DNA of 64,000 bases from Beta vulgaris subsp. vulgaris (GCF_026745355.1 NC_079205.1:4508832-4572831); one strand, 5' to 3'. Counted from the stretch's first letter, positions 11,523 to 24,102 are shown. Translations and numbers: made by a program. The notes: generated by a model not told the origin, from the letters alone.

Positions 11523-14500
11523 AAACCAATGTTGCAAACAAGAAGAGGAAGACCCTCTCTTGTTGGATATGCAATGGTCCTCATCTTAAGAGGGATTGTC
11601 CTTCTAACAACAAGAAGAAGACAAAGAACACACAACCTAGTGTTGTTCAAAACCAAGGTAACAATGCACATGTTAATGTAATTGAAGAAATGCATTTTGT
11701 TGCTATGATTTCTGAAATTATGTGTGTGCAGGTTGATGATTCTTGGTGGATAGATTCGGGAGCCTCTAGACATGTGTGCAATAACAAGGATTTCTTCAAG
11801 TCTTTGAAAGATTTGGATGATGGTCCAATCTTGTATATGGGGAATGATTCTACGGTAAAGGCTAGAGGCATAGGCCAAGTAGAATTGTTGTTAACCTCGG
11901 GAAAGACTTTAACTCTCCGGGATGTTGTGTATGTACCGGAAGTTAGGAAGAATCTTGTGTCAGGAGGTCTTTTGAATAAGTATGGTTTTAAAGTTGTTTT
12001 TGAGTCGGATAAATTTGTACTTTCCAAGGGTGGTATTTTTGTTGGACAAGGTTTCTTTTGTAATGGAATGTTTAAATTTAGTATTGATAATAAAATTGGT
12101 ACTAGTTCTATTTACATGCTTGATGTTTCTTCTCTATGGCACAATCGTTTATGTCATGTGAATTATCGTAGATTATATGACATGTCTAAAATGGGGTTAT
12201 ACCTCCTTTCGATTTAAAGTTAGAGAAGTGTCACACTTGCGTGCTAAATAAAATTACAAAAAATCCTTATCCTAGTGTGACTAGACAAACGGTATTGCTT
12301 GAATTGGTGCATAGTGACTTGTGTGACTTTCATAGTTCACCTTCTTTAGGAAAAAAAATATATTGTAACTTTTATTGATGATTTTTCAAGGTTTTGTTAC
12401 ATATATTTATTATTTACTAAAGATGAAGCACTAGAAAAGTTTAAGACCTTTAAAATCGAAGTGGAACTCCAACTTAATCAAAAGATTAAAAGACTTCGAA
12501 CGGATAGGGGTGGTGAATATTATAATCCAAGTTATTTTAGTTCCATTGGTGTAATTCATGAAACAACCGCCCCATACTCACCTCAAAGTAATGGTATAGC
12601 GGAAAGGAAAAATAGGGTCCTAAAAGAAATGGTTAATACCATGCTTTCTAATTCGGGTCTTAATGACGGTTTTTGGGGTGATGCAATTTTAACTGCATTT
12701 ACATTTTAAATCGAGTTCCTAATAAAAGGAATAAGACTACCCCTTATGAACTTTGGTGTAATAAAAAGCCTAATCTCAATTACCTTAAGGTATGGGGTTG
12801 TAGGGCAATTGTCAAATTGACGGAACCTAAAAGGAAAACTTTAGGTGAAAAAGGAATTGATTGCATTTTTATAGGCTATGCGGTACATAGCAAAGCCTAT
12901 AGGTTTTATGTCATTGAGCCCAATGACTTTGTCTCTATTCACTCCGTGATAGAGTCAAGGGATGCAATATTTGATGAGACTAGATTCTCATCGATTCCAA
13001 GACCAAAGGACATGATACCTAGTACTAGTTCCAATGTTGTAGATGACATTTCAAATGATCATGATACTACAACACCGGAAATTAGGAAAAGTAAACGAAT
13101 TAGAAAAGAGAAATCTTTTGGACCGGATTTTCAACTATATTTAGTTGAAGGGTCAAGGGAGTCAATTTCGACTCAAATTTCATATTGTTACAATATGGAG
13201 GAGGATCCTAGGTCCTTTGATGAGGCTATGAAGTCTCATGATTCTGCTTTCTGGAAAGAGGCAGTGAATGATGAAATGGATTCTATAATGGGTAATCACA
13301 CTTGGATTTTAGCTAATTTACCTCCCGGTTGCAAACCCCTAGGTTGTAAATGGATTTTTGTAAGGAAAAAGAAAATCGATGGAACCATACTAAAACATAA
13401 GGCCCGGTTAGTGGTCCAAGGTTTTAGGCAAAGATATGGTATCGATTACTTTGATACTTATGCTCCAGTAGCTAGAATAGCTACTATTAGACTATTGATA
13501 GCATTAGCTGCGATTCATGGTCTAGTAATTCACCAAATGGATGTAAAAACTGCTTTTCTTAATGGTGAATTGGAGGAGGAAGTGTACATGAATCAACCTG
13601 AAGGGTTTGTGGTTAAAGGTCAAGAAACTAAAGTTTGCAAATTAGTTAGATCTTTGTATGGTCTTAAACAAGCACCTAAGCAATGGCATCAAAAATTTGA
13701 TGAAGTTGTGTTGTCTAGTGGGTTCAAAATAAATCAGTCCGATAAGTGTGTATATAGCAAATTTGATAATAACGGTAAAGGAGTTATAATTTGCTTATAT
13801 GTTGATGATATGCTTATTTTTGGGACTGATTTGGAACAAGTGGAAAAGACCAAAGTCTTCCTTTCCTCTAGCTTCTCCATGAAAGATTTGGGTGAAGCGG
13901 ATGTTATTCTAGGTATTAGAATAATAAGAGGGAAAGGGTCGTTTTCTTTATCACAATCTCATTATATTGAGAAAGTGGTCAAGAGGTATAATGAGTCAAA
14001 TTCGACTCATTTTGCTACTCCTATGGATCCTAGTATTCACTTGGTTCCGAGTAGTGGTACTCCAATTTCACAATTGGAGTATGCAAGCTTAATTGGAAGC
14101 TTGATGTATGCTATGACTAGCACTCGGCCGGATATAGCCTTTGCTATTGGCAAGCTCAGTAGGTATACTAGTAATCCTAGTATGTTGCATTGGCAAGCAT
14201 TGAGAAGAGTGTTAAGGTACTTGAATAAGACCTTGGATTATGTCATAACATACAAAGAGAACCTTCTATCTTAGAAGGTTACTCGGATGCTAGTTGGATT
14301 TCGAATAAGGAAGATTATTCATCCACTAGTGGTTGGGTGTTTCTTCTTGGAGGAGGTGCCATTTCATGGGCATCCAAGAAGCAAACATGTATAACGGATT
14401 CCACTATGGCATCGGAATTCATTGCTTTGGCTTCTTGTTGCCAAGAAGCGGAATGGCTAAGGAATGTGTTGAGTGAGGTGGACTTATGGGTGAAACCAAT

Positions 14501-14774
14501 GTCACCTCTTGCTATCCATTGTGATAGTGCATCAACCATAGCTAAAGCATATAGTGAAGTCTACAATGGCAAGTCAAGGCACATTGGAGTTAGACATAGC
14601 TATGTGCGGGAAATGATAAGGAATAGTTGTATAACTATTAATTTTGTTCGGTCTAGTTTGAACTTGGCGGATACGTTTACAAAACCGTTGTCAAGGGAAC
14701 TAGTGAACAAAATGAACAAAGGGATGGGTCTTAAGCCTATTGATCAACCTATGGTGAAGGAAAACTCTATTTGA
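10792..14774 (+). pseudogene. Copia gag-pol polyprotein, multiply frameshifted
   Basis: The natural start is probably the ATG at 10792. Frame changes near 10855 and 10893 break the first 40 codons of gag; gag then runs open in frame from 10844. It has a poly-Thr tract from an (ACA)n run at 11488-11523 and a zinc knuckle (CWICNGPHLKRDC). The protease active site is in WWIDSGAS near 11747, followed by the GAG-pre-integrase motif WHNRLCH. A stop at 12215 and shifts near 12350 and 12705 break integrase, but HSDLCD, RTDRGGEY and NGIAERKNR remain. Reverse transcriptase is open from 12817 to 14274 with KTAFLNGELEE and YVDD (13798-13809). A last shift near 14270 separates RNase H (SDASW, then DSASTIAKA, then SRHIGVRH), which ends at 14774. 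It cannot encode a full polyprotein. Confidence 0.9.
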
Positions 14775-15282
14775 TGTCTAATACAACGTTAGATCTCAAA
14801 TTCAAGGAGGATAGTACTTCTCTAAGAGGTTGGGAGCACTTGTTTAATACATCCCGAGGTTAGTGCTTGTTGCTACAATGATAAAGAGGTTGAATTTTAT
14901 TCTTAATAAATCTTTGATAAGGTGCTCAATTGTAGGAGCATGTCCGGAAAGATTTACTATGTAAAGCTAGAAGTTTGGCCGCTTCATCAAGTCTTAGGCT
15001 TGACTTGGAATGCTTATGAATGGATATGGACACCAAGGCTTCATAGGTGTCGGAGGTTTTAAGAACCTAGTTTATGTTTGTGTGTATTAGTAACTTCAAT
15101 AATTTGTAATGGTTATATGATTCAAAGCTTTGTCTATCATTATGATCTAAATTATTGTAAAGATTACTTTTACTAAATGGAAATTCAATCGTTAGATATT
15201 TCCATGATGCATGAACATGGTGTTTGCGATTTATAGCAAGTTGAAAAACTTTTCAACATTACCCTATAAATGGGAGGAGGAT

Positions 15283-15984
15283 TGTTGGAACATTTATAGG
15301 GTAATGGGTTTGAAACTCATATGGGTATATACTAGAAGAGGAGGAGGTCTAGTATGCAAAAGATTAGAGTTCATCAAGTGGTAAAAACGCATTGATAAAC
15401 CAAGGGAGACAGAAGACTGGCCGCGAGTCGCGACCAGTGGCCCGTCGCGAGTCGCGACCAGCGCCTCGCGACTCGCGAGCTTCTTCGCGAGTCCCGACGC
15501 GTCTTCTGCCTTGGAATGCGAAAAGATGCCTTGACGGTTTTATATCCGTTGTGATGTTATGCTGATCATTTTAATGACTTTAAGGTCCTTAAATCAGTAG
15601 ATTAAAGGCCTTTGATGGTGATTAAAATGGGGGTTATGGATTAACTACTCTAGTCAATGAAAGGTTTTTTTCTTATAAACTTTGGATTCCTATGAGTGAA
15701 GGGTTAGAAGAAAAATCAGATTTTCTATACTCTAAAATACTTCTTGCTTTGCTTAAGAGAAACCTTGCAATCTTCTCTTGAGTGTTCTTCACAAACACAA
15801 AAACATAAGTTCTTGTTGATTCACTTAGAAGATCATCTAAGTGGATTGTTTCTCTCCATTGTATCTCATTAGTTATTTCGTGGTAACCCGGTGGTCCTAG
15901 AGGGACGAAATTAAACTAATAGGAAAGCGTAGTTTCCTTGCCTTGGAGTGGGATATCCGTTTCTCTCATTGATCACTTCTAACA
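15283..15984 (+). repeat. 3' LTR of the copia element
   Basis: It is 702 bp, longer than the 5' LTR because the GC-rich palindromic block near 15421-15500 carries an additional GCGAGTCGCGACCAG-type unit. The TATATAA of the 5' LTR is damaged here, reading TTATAAAC. The first 15 bases after TGTTGGAA pair with 15258-15272 upstream of the purine tract. Confidence 0.95.
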
Positions 15985-16160
15985 ATTTATATGCCTTATC
16001 ATTTGAAACAGAGCGAGTATATGATTTAGTAATTTACCCACTCATCTCATAAGGCTAGCAGCTAGTTGGTTCAAAAAGACAACAAGATGCATCATAATAG
16101 AGAATGCAGAATCAAGTTTCTCACAATCCTCAATCAGATTTTAGAACACAAATATAAATA

Positions 16161-16380
16161 CTTCCGCCGTTTTTTTAGATGTTACACCTTTCAAATCACG
16201 GACTCCTAGGTACTTTTTGGAGAGGAGAGAGATAGATAAAAAGAAAACAAAAAGATCTCATGTGAACATGTGATAGGAGAGAGATAGAGAGAAGTTATTA
16301 CCCAAAACAAAAGTGTAAAATCTAATTCAAAATTTCCTAAAATAAAAAGTGTAACATAATCTAAAAGAAAACGGAGGAAG
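16161..16380. mobile_element. Stowaway-like MITE
   Basis: It starts CTTCCGCCGTTTTTTTAGAT and ends AAAAGAAAACGGAGGAAG. The inverted repeat continues through GTTACAC and GTGTAAC, and TA flanks both sides (16159-16160, 16381-16382). Confidence 0.85.
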
Positions 16381-16382
16381 TA

Positions 16383-17039
16383 TAAATCTTCATACTTCTT
16401 GCTTAAAGGTTGCCGATTAGTTTAAGCACCAATTAGTTAAATCATGAAGCCATAAAATCCAAGATTCAAGCTGCGTATGCCTGTGTACATATGAGCGATG
16501 AAGATGAAGATTCCAACAATGTTAAATTATACATATACGAGCAGTCCACAACTAAATAGATCGGTGAAAACAACCATTTTATTAACTTGAGAGGTTACCA
16601 CTACAATTGCTAATTGGTTTTTCATATGAAAGCTCCTATAAACATATAATAAATTGCCAAACTATGCTTCCCAAATATGCGTAGCCCAGATCCTTGTCAT
16701 ATTCTATGAAATTCAGCAGAGTAACAAGTATAAGACCCGAATCTCTTAATCAAAATTGGATGGAGCTTTTTACAATTTGGTGATGCCTCATAATCTACTA
16801 ATACAATGAAATGAAGTATCATCACGCCCCTAATTGTAACAGAGAAATCTGAGCTAGCTCTAACCAATATTACACACGAAACTGCGACAAAAGATGCATG
16901 CACACGAGAGGAACGAGCAAGATGGGTACTCTTCAACAGGCAGAGCAGATAGTACATTGTATATTCTGATAATAGCTCAGGTCCTAAATTCAGGACAACC
17001 CTTGCAAAAGAAACCACCGGTCATGTTAATAATTCAAGC
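16383..17039 (-). other. 3' flank of the TOM1-like gene
   Basis: There is no coding frame here. The part nearest 17039 is the probable 3' UTR of the minus-strand TOM1-like gene; the distal part is plain intergenic DNA. Confidence 0.4.
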
Positions 17040-20000
17040 TCACCGGATTGGATGATACTGACCGGATACTCTTTTCGGAGGAAGCTTTCGCAAGATAAAG
17101 AGGACAAGTACAGAAGGCAGTATCTCAACAACCTGTCATTCCAAGACAAGTGGGATTAAGATACTAGTCTAAAATGTAGCGAATGTGTTTTAGAATAATA
17201 GGTATAGACGTCAAAGTAATTACCATGTAGTATATGAGATCCAGAATTGGGTGATCCAAGACTTCAAGAGACGCATCAGCATCAAAGGCAGATAATATAA
17301 CCTGTTACCATATATTATGTAATGAGAACAGCCTCTAGCAGGCATTATAAAGCATGTGACAGTAGCAGCAGCAACATGAAAATCTAATTCCTAATACTTA
17401 TGGGCCCGGTTAGTCGACAGGGTAGCCATTGAGCATAAGGGTGGGTCAAGTTCAAGGGTCTTTTGTTGATAGGGTTTCCGTAAGACAGGGTCAATAGGCC
17501 CAAATTGTAGGCTAATCATATTGTAAATGAGATCAGATAAAAAAAAAACTCCACATATGGTTTAGCTTTTACACAATGCTCTTCTATTAAAGCACACTCG
17601 TTAAGTCGTTATCGACCTGCAACCCACATGGGCTGCAGCTTGGCCCATTAACAATGTGATCACTATTGCCCAACCCGCTATCAACCTCCACAAGCCAACC
17701 CTAATCCACCCAATAACCAAGGTTTAACAAGCTTAAAGAAGAAAACATTCAATTGAAATTTGTAACAAACAGGTGAAAAGCAAAATCAGAAGATAAGGAC
17801 ACAGCATGAGGTTTACGATCTCATCAAACTTAACCCAAAATATCATAAATAACAGTATATCTGTTAAAAAAAATAATGTAATACAAGTGCCGAGACCCAG
17901 GCTTACCATGAAGCAGCGTATAAGAAAGCAAGTGAAACAAATTGCTGTAACAGATCCAACCTGCAACAATATACTGGAGTCAGAAAGTTGGCACTACATC
18001 TAAACGCTTAACGATTTGCTGGAGAGCGAGGGTGTGAAAAGATAACAATGCTCTTACAAGGCTGAAAAAACATGTTTTCCATCTTTTAGAAACTTGAGCA
18101 AGGGTATTAATATCATTGCACTCCCTTGTTAACCACCACATGATTTGGTGTAGAGTTTTTCCTATGTCAAACCATAAATTTCCCAACTTAAATCTTTCAT
18201 TTGTAACTTTCTTTAACCTCCTACGCTTCCCCATCCTCAATGTGAAGAGAGGCCTTCCGTCATAAGCCTTCTACCAAAATCTTTTACTAGGAGCAGGAGC
18301 ATTTTACACGAAGAAAGCTTGAAATCAAATTTCTTGACACAAGAGACTGGGATATTTACTCTCTATCAAAAGCCTTGCTCTAAATATAGCTCCATGTACA
18401 GGTTCTGAATATGCACATCATGGTAAATTCCACACTCAAAGTCTCTCCTAGATATAGGAAGAAATCCGAAATTCCATGCTTAGATTGATAGAAGAACCAG
18501 GTTTGACACTTTCCATGTTCATTTACAAAGAAGCAAGCAACAAATATTTCCTTACATCTTGAATCTTCTTACAGAAAGGCTACATACAGCACCAATTATA
18601 CAGGACTAGCAAGGTTGTTTTATTACCAACACTAGGGCATAGCTCATGACCAAAATATACCCTCGAGCACCATAACACACATCTCAACTATCAATAGTGG
18701 AAGGATGTCTCTCTATATAGATCTCATCCTCATACATAGCAGCAAAGCCTATGGAAACTAGGCCAACTTGCAATGACCATCATGGTGTGAAAATTAAATT
18801 AAAGTAGTCATCAGAATAGGACAAACCTCATGAAGTTTTTTTCTTCTCCCCTTTGATTCAATTGGGAAGCGCCGCAACATGAAGAATAACCTATAAAGCG
18901 AACAACACGAATGATACTTTCTCTAGAAACTACTAGATACTTGAGCATTCGATTACAATGCCGGAGCACATACATAATAATGATAATCAAGAATGGGTTA
19001 CCTTCCGCCATAAACCAAAAAACCTGACGCTGCAATAATGGACGTCACTGCAAAAGAAAAGAAAAATTACGTTATGATATCCATCACAGGGGCTAACGAA
19101 TATTTTATGTTTTGTTAACAGACCTGCTATAAATATTTGTCCAATGTTATCAAGAGAGCTGTTGTCATGAATCCATAGGAATATCCAGATCAAAGCCTGT
19201 CATGCCAGATTTATTCAGTGCGTTGCAGAAAGGATATATTGCAAGGCATATTTTGTAAATAGTACTGATCAAACACTAAACTATTACACACTTAACCCCC
19301 CCTCCCACGGAGGCCCAGGCTATTCATCACAAGATTGATGCGGAATTGCAGGTAGTTCGCTCAGCATTCCTTAACACCCCCCCCCCCCCACACACACACA
19401 CACACACACACACTAAGCTCAGTGTATCTATTTACCATGTCCAACCCGGTAATTTACCCATGTTGCTCATGGTTGTACTTTCACACTTGGACTGCAAATG
19501 AATTCTCTAAGAAGTCCGGTCACTGGAGATTCTATGAATACAGCAATGTAATAGGTAGTTAATTAAAAACAATCAAGCACATACAGAATTCGGAGATCCC
19601 ACTAAACTAGCCCAAGCCTTTCATGAGCTTCTATTGAGGGCAAGTAAAGGGTATGAGTTGGAGATAAAGGTAGTTTTTTAGGCGGTACGACTAGATGACA
19701 GGGAATCCTTCTCATCTCAGAAATCATGTTACTTGCTCTTATTTAATACACATTTTAGAGTGACATGTTTGACTGCTTCAATAATTAATGTAGTATTTCA
19801 TTGATAATCTAAGACAGTTAACCAGAGAGAGCTGGGGCATCACATCATACAATCAAAGACATCCTCTTTCTGTTGACGTATGAAAGCTTCACAAGTTAAA
19901 GCTCTAATTTTATTGTAGTACTTCTAGAAGCATTGACTAGTTCCATGCATTTTTATTGTACACCTAGAGAGTATACTGGTAGGTTAAGTAGTAGGTAAAA

Positions 20001-22019
20001 TGAAAAGGGAGAAGTATTCATACACAAACTAGTTTTTGGACTGATTTTCATGCAAAAGTATGAAGTTATGCAATTAACACTCCCGAGCACCCCCTCCCCA
20101 ACCCTCTGCTCAGTGATTTTCCCCCCTCTTCCACGAAAAATCAAAAGAAAACTGACCTGTATAACGTAGATTATGCAATTAACTGCAATATACCAGGTCC
20201 TGAGCTTATCTGTCGGGAGACTTTTAGCCTGTTAATGGTACAAATTCAACATCAGGTAGCATGCATAAGCACTGTGGTCCAAGATTACATTAAATCATTA
20301 GAAAAACTGCCCCTTTGTGAATCATATGAGCCAGAGAATACATTCAGAAAAGTTCCACACTTGCCTGATAATATATCTCAGCCCAGAAAAGAACCAACAG
20401 AGTGTATGTTGTAAAAAATAACAGCCCAGGGAAGTCCAATAACACCAACATCAAGACCTGAATGAGTAAGCATAGCATGAGACCATGAACAACAAACCAC
20501 GATGCTGCTTATAAGAAATACCATGTCTGCAACTTTTACTACACTAAGCCAACACCCAACAACTAAAATAAACATCAGGGTTAAAAGTAAAACTTCAGAA
20601 AACACCAGGCATCACAAATTTCCATATACAATTTCTTTGCCACAAATCGTAAAAGTACTGCCGATTTCTTGGCAACATGCTCAAGCCTATCTATTCTCTT
20701 GACTTGAGGACATAAGTTACAACTGAAACCAGTGACAATTAAAACATTTAGCTGCAAATAGCTGTTTCAGACTTTTAGTATGTTAGAAATATTTTTCTGA
20801 TGGATGATGGCAATGTTTGTAATACTCTAGTTGATAAAGGCAAAAAAGACCTCGATTCAAAGCTATCACTGGTATGAGCTTTAGACATACTTCAACTCAT
20901 ATTAATGCATATACAGCTACATTAAACACAAAGTCGATTATTCTCGTTGTTATGAACTACTTGAAGCATTTTGCTGTGCAAATAATGGCATACATTACTC
21001 CGGCAACAGTGAGAAACTCTTTGAGAACATCGTTGTATTATATGGTCTTCGATCATCAGAAGATAAAATTCATAAAGGCTCAATCATAGCTTCATGATTG
21101 AGTTCAACCAAAAAAGATTGCTCACCTTGGGCTTTACAGCAAATACAAACATGTGAAATCCGAAGATACCCGCACGTACTGCAACAAATAGAGCCCCAAT
21201 CTTACCATCAAGTAAATATTTATAAAGATTAAAACTAAAAGCAAGAGAAACTACAATTTAGCAAAAGAGGCAGTTCTTAATCACCTCCATTAACAATAAA
21301 GTTCATCAAGTGAAAAACCTTCTGCGTTGTCCATCCATATTCAGGAACTCTCAATTCAATCCTTATAAGTTGAATCTGCCCATCATCAAATTCAATCAAA
21401 CCCAGATAAAAAAATTCAACCTTTATATCTATCTAACCAACTCAATCCCAAATTAACCAAACTCAATGAAACTCAAAGCATTAAATTTAGCTGCTCAAAC
21501 TCAAATCAAACTAAAACTACATCCAAGTATCCAACTCAATTGAACCAAAATTTGAAAAATTCAATCTTTTCAACATGTTAATCACCAAAACTCCAAAAAA
21601 AAAAAATCAAAATTCAATGAACATCAAAAGAGTAAATTAAAACAATCAACAACAAATTACTTCACAATTATACTTAATCTTCTTACTCCCTTAGTGGGTC
21701 CAACAACATCAATAGAAAGAAGTTAATATAATCATTATCAAAAGTGAAAAAAATACTGAAAGTTTCAACCTTTATTCCTCAATCATAAAGAAAATCACTA
21801 AAAATAAGTACAAATACCATAAAATTCAACAAGAAAACAAAAAGAAAGATAAGAATAATTACAACTTACAAGAGCAACAGCAGAAACAATTGCATAGATA
21901 GCACAAAGGGTAAAGAATATGCCATCTTGCCACTGAGTTGACTCGTTGATCTCGTTCCACCAACTCAACACTAACTCGGGCTTTGTGAACCCAATTGAAC
22001 CCAATAAGTTAAACACCAT
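17040..22019 (-). CDS. TOM1-like (tobamovirus multiplication 1 family) seven-span membrane protein
   Basis: Eleven coding exons: 22019-21870, 21375-21285, 21178-21126, 20457-20365, 20228-20157, 19196-19124, 19047-19002, 18890-18827, 17960-17907, 17301-17224, 17132-17040. Together they give 867 nt, 288 aa, and all phases close. The protein matches the TOM1/TOM3/THH1 family over its full usual length of about 290 aa: [10 protein letters not shown] near the start, [56 protein letters not shown] and the C-terminus [15 protein letters not shown]. In Arabidopsis these proteins sit in the tonoplast with seven spans and bind the tobamovirus replication protein; the cellular role is poorly known. The first in-frame ATG is 22019. 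Intron 4 has a GC donor. The introns are otherwise ordinary, and intron 5 holds a C-run and CA repeat (about 19377-19412). The leader has a GA-repeat near 22131-22156. Confidence 0.93.
19377..19412. repeat. C-tract plus (CA)n microsatellite in TOM1-like intron 5
   Basis: A run of C is followed by about twelve CA dinucleotides. Such tracts are prone to length variation. Confidence 0.8.
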
Positions 22020-22021
22020 TA

Positions 22022-22030
22022 TTATTGCAT
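22022..22030 (-). promoter_or_regulatory. Minimal upstream ORF before the TOM1-like start
   Basis: Reading on the minus strand, ATG CAA TAA ends two bases before the main ATG (22019-22017). A two-codon upstream frame this close to the start could lower translation or force reinitiation. Whether it lies in the mRNA depends on the transcription start, which I cannot see. Confidence 0.4.
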
Positions 22031-22180
22031 GAACACAAAACAACCCAGAAAAAAGAGTAAAGATGATGAGGAGGAAGAGAGATGAAGAGAGAGAAGTGGC
22101 CCCACCAATGGGTACTTCCCACGTTGCAAGAAAGAGAGGAGAGAGAGAGAGAGAGATTTGATGATTAGTGGAGGGATCAA

Positions 22181-22452
22181 AATTAAGGTGTGTTGGCTGG
22201 TTCAAATATTTAAGCTGATCTTTGTTGATGTTGATGTAAATTCATACACAGCTGTGGACTTTGTGGGTTTTCAGAATATTCTACCACTATTAATCTATTA
22301 TCATCTGTCCATCTATTTTTATTTTTTTTAGCCTTAATTTAATGTACATGATTGATTAAGATTTGAAAAGGCCAAAAAAGGGTTTGTTGAGGGGATTAGA
22401 GGGTAGGGATAGACGAAGAATTAAGGTGTGTTGGCTGGTTCAAATATTTAAG
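22181..22452. repeat. 34-bp direct repeat upstream of the TOM1-like gene
   Basis: A 34-base sequence beginning AATTAAGGTGTGTTGGCTGG occurs at 22181-22214 and again, identical, at 22419-22452. The copies are 238 bases apart. The proximal copy probably lies in the 5' UTR or core promoter. Confidence 0.85.
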
Positions 22453-24102
22453 TCGGTAGGAATTGTATTTATGAGAGACATGGAAAGAAGTAAAATCATC
22501 AAAGGTTGTTAGGATGGTATCCTATCTTAGATTGATGAAAGGGTAGGATAGTAATTTTAATGGACGGTAATGGATTAATGATAATGTCAAATTATATGAT
22601 AACAGAAATAGAGTTGGTAATTTCTGACCCAATTAGCCCAAAATTGACCTAAACGTATTTAGAAAACTGACTCTGACATGAATCGGACGCGAACAATTTG
22701 AACTCAATATAAATTCTCTCTGATAGTTTTCAGCATAATCCGAAATCAATCCGAAATCAAAATGGACTAGAACTGTGGAGTCGAGTGGCCACCTCTAAAC
22801 AAAATTGTGTCAATTATATAACTCGAATACTCAAAAACTTAAAAGCACTACTTTGCTCGTACAAGGTTAATACTTGAGTAGTTTTATTTTACAAGTCCTA
22901 ATTGATAAAAATCCATTTTGTAATAGTGCTTATTATATATGTTGATATAATAATTGTTGTCCTTTTTATTTTATATAATTATTTTTCGATACCCACATGA
23001 AACTTGTTCCATTGTGCATTTAACCTCCTATCCTCTTTTTGTAACCAAATTACATTGTTGCTAGAAAAATGATATGGCATCAGAAATTATATAAAAATAA
23101 TAATTGTATTTAAACTAGATGTATTGCTAAAAGCTACTACTATTATTCATTACATCACTGTCTAATCGACTACATCCACAACCTAATTCAGAGAGATAAA
23201 CATAGACATCTTTAACCGCACTATTCTTATATTAACCTTGCCCAATAATTGCTATAAGAAAAAAGAATAATAAACTTAGTCAATAATTGTTTTTGTTACT
23301 AAAATATATAGAAAAATTGAGATAGGTTTGATTTATCTCAACTCTTAATACAAAAACTATTAAAAGAGACCGTTTAATTTTAATATAAAAGTAGACTTAA
23401 TCACTAAATGGATTAAACTAGTCACCGAAAGAAATTAACTTAGTCATTATTGGACTAATTCTCTTTTTAATATTAGGCTTATCATTGCCTAATTTTAATT
23501 TAAAAGTAGATGGTCTCTTACAAGACAAACGCCCCTCTATGCAATTTCTGTCTAGCCAAAGGACAATATTAAAACATTCCCAAACTAGGCAGGAAATTTC
23601 TTGGAAGGTACCCAGCCTCGCATGTTGAAGTTGAACTAATGAAGGCCTTGCTTGCCTTTAAAGGAGTAGGTAGGAAGGAGAGACAAATTTATCAACTGGT
23701 ACAACTTTATACAGATTCTCTCGTGCTAGTTAGACCTTTAAGCAACTACAAAGGTGTATCATGTATGATCACAAAAGTTAATAAAGCTCAATTGCATTTG
23801 GAATTTGGATCATGAAACTAAATTGGCTTTAGTCTGTAGAGCTAATTCAATTTAGACCTAGTTTGATGGAGATGTGAGATAGACTGGCAGAAATTGAAAA
23901 AAATTTCTTATATCCAATGCAATTTTAAAAAGAAGCAAAAGAAATGAGCTTGAGAAATATGCGTACATTTTAGTCCGGCTTACAAAATTTACAACAATAG
24001 AAGAACTCCATGAATCTGGTCTCCCGTATCTTTTGGTTGCTGTAGTTCAATTTTACCATCTTTCAGAGTGAAAACCACAAAAGAGAACATAAGATCTTAG
24101 AA
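22453..24102. other. Intergenic region between TOM1-like and VPS22 genes
   Basis: No gene is visible. A repeat at about 23350-23535 has short inverted ends (AAAGAGACCGT and ATGGTCTCTTA) and is related to the sequence at 61070-61099 plus 61866-62000, so it is a dispersed nonautonomous element. The last few hundred bases before 24103 are the probable VPS22 3' UTR. Confidence 0.5.

Larger units (their letters stand above)
10093..15984 (+). mobile_element. Ty1/copia LTR retrotransposon, decayed
   Basis: The element is 5,892 bp long and is flanked by the 5-bp duplication ATTTA (10088-10092 and 15985-15989). LTRs start TGTTGG and end TAACA. The domain order gag, protease, integrase, reverse transcriptase, RNase H is that of Ty1/copia. 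The two LTRs differ by several substitutions and by indels, including an extra GC-rich block in the 3' LTR, so the insertion is not recent. No initiator-methionine tRNA primer site (TGGTATCAGAGC-type) follows the 5' LTR. A purine tract (GGGAGGAGGAT, 15272-15282) precedes the 3' LTR. Confidence 0.95.

Noticed and set aside
17980..18240. Minus-strand frame with Lys/Arg-rich start and Trp-rich middle
   Set aside because: It lies wholly inside intron 8 of the TOM1-like gene, interrupts the family match and has no recognised domain.
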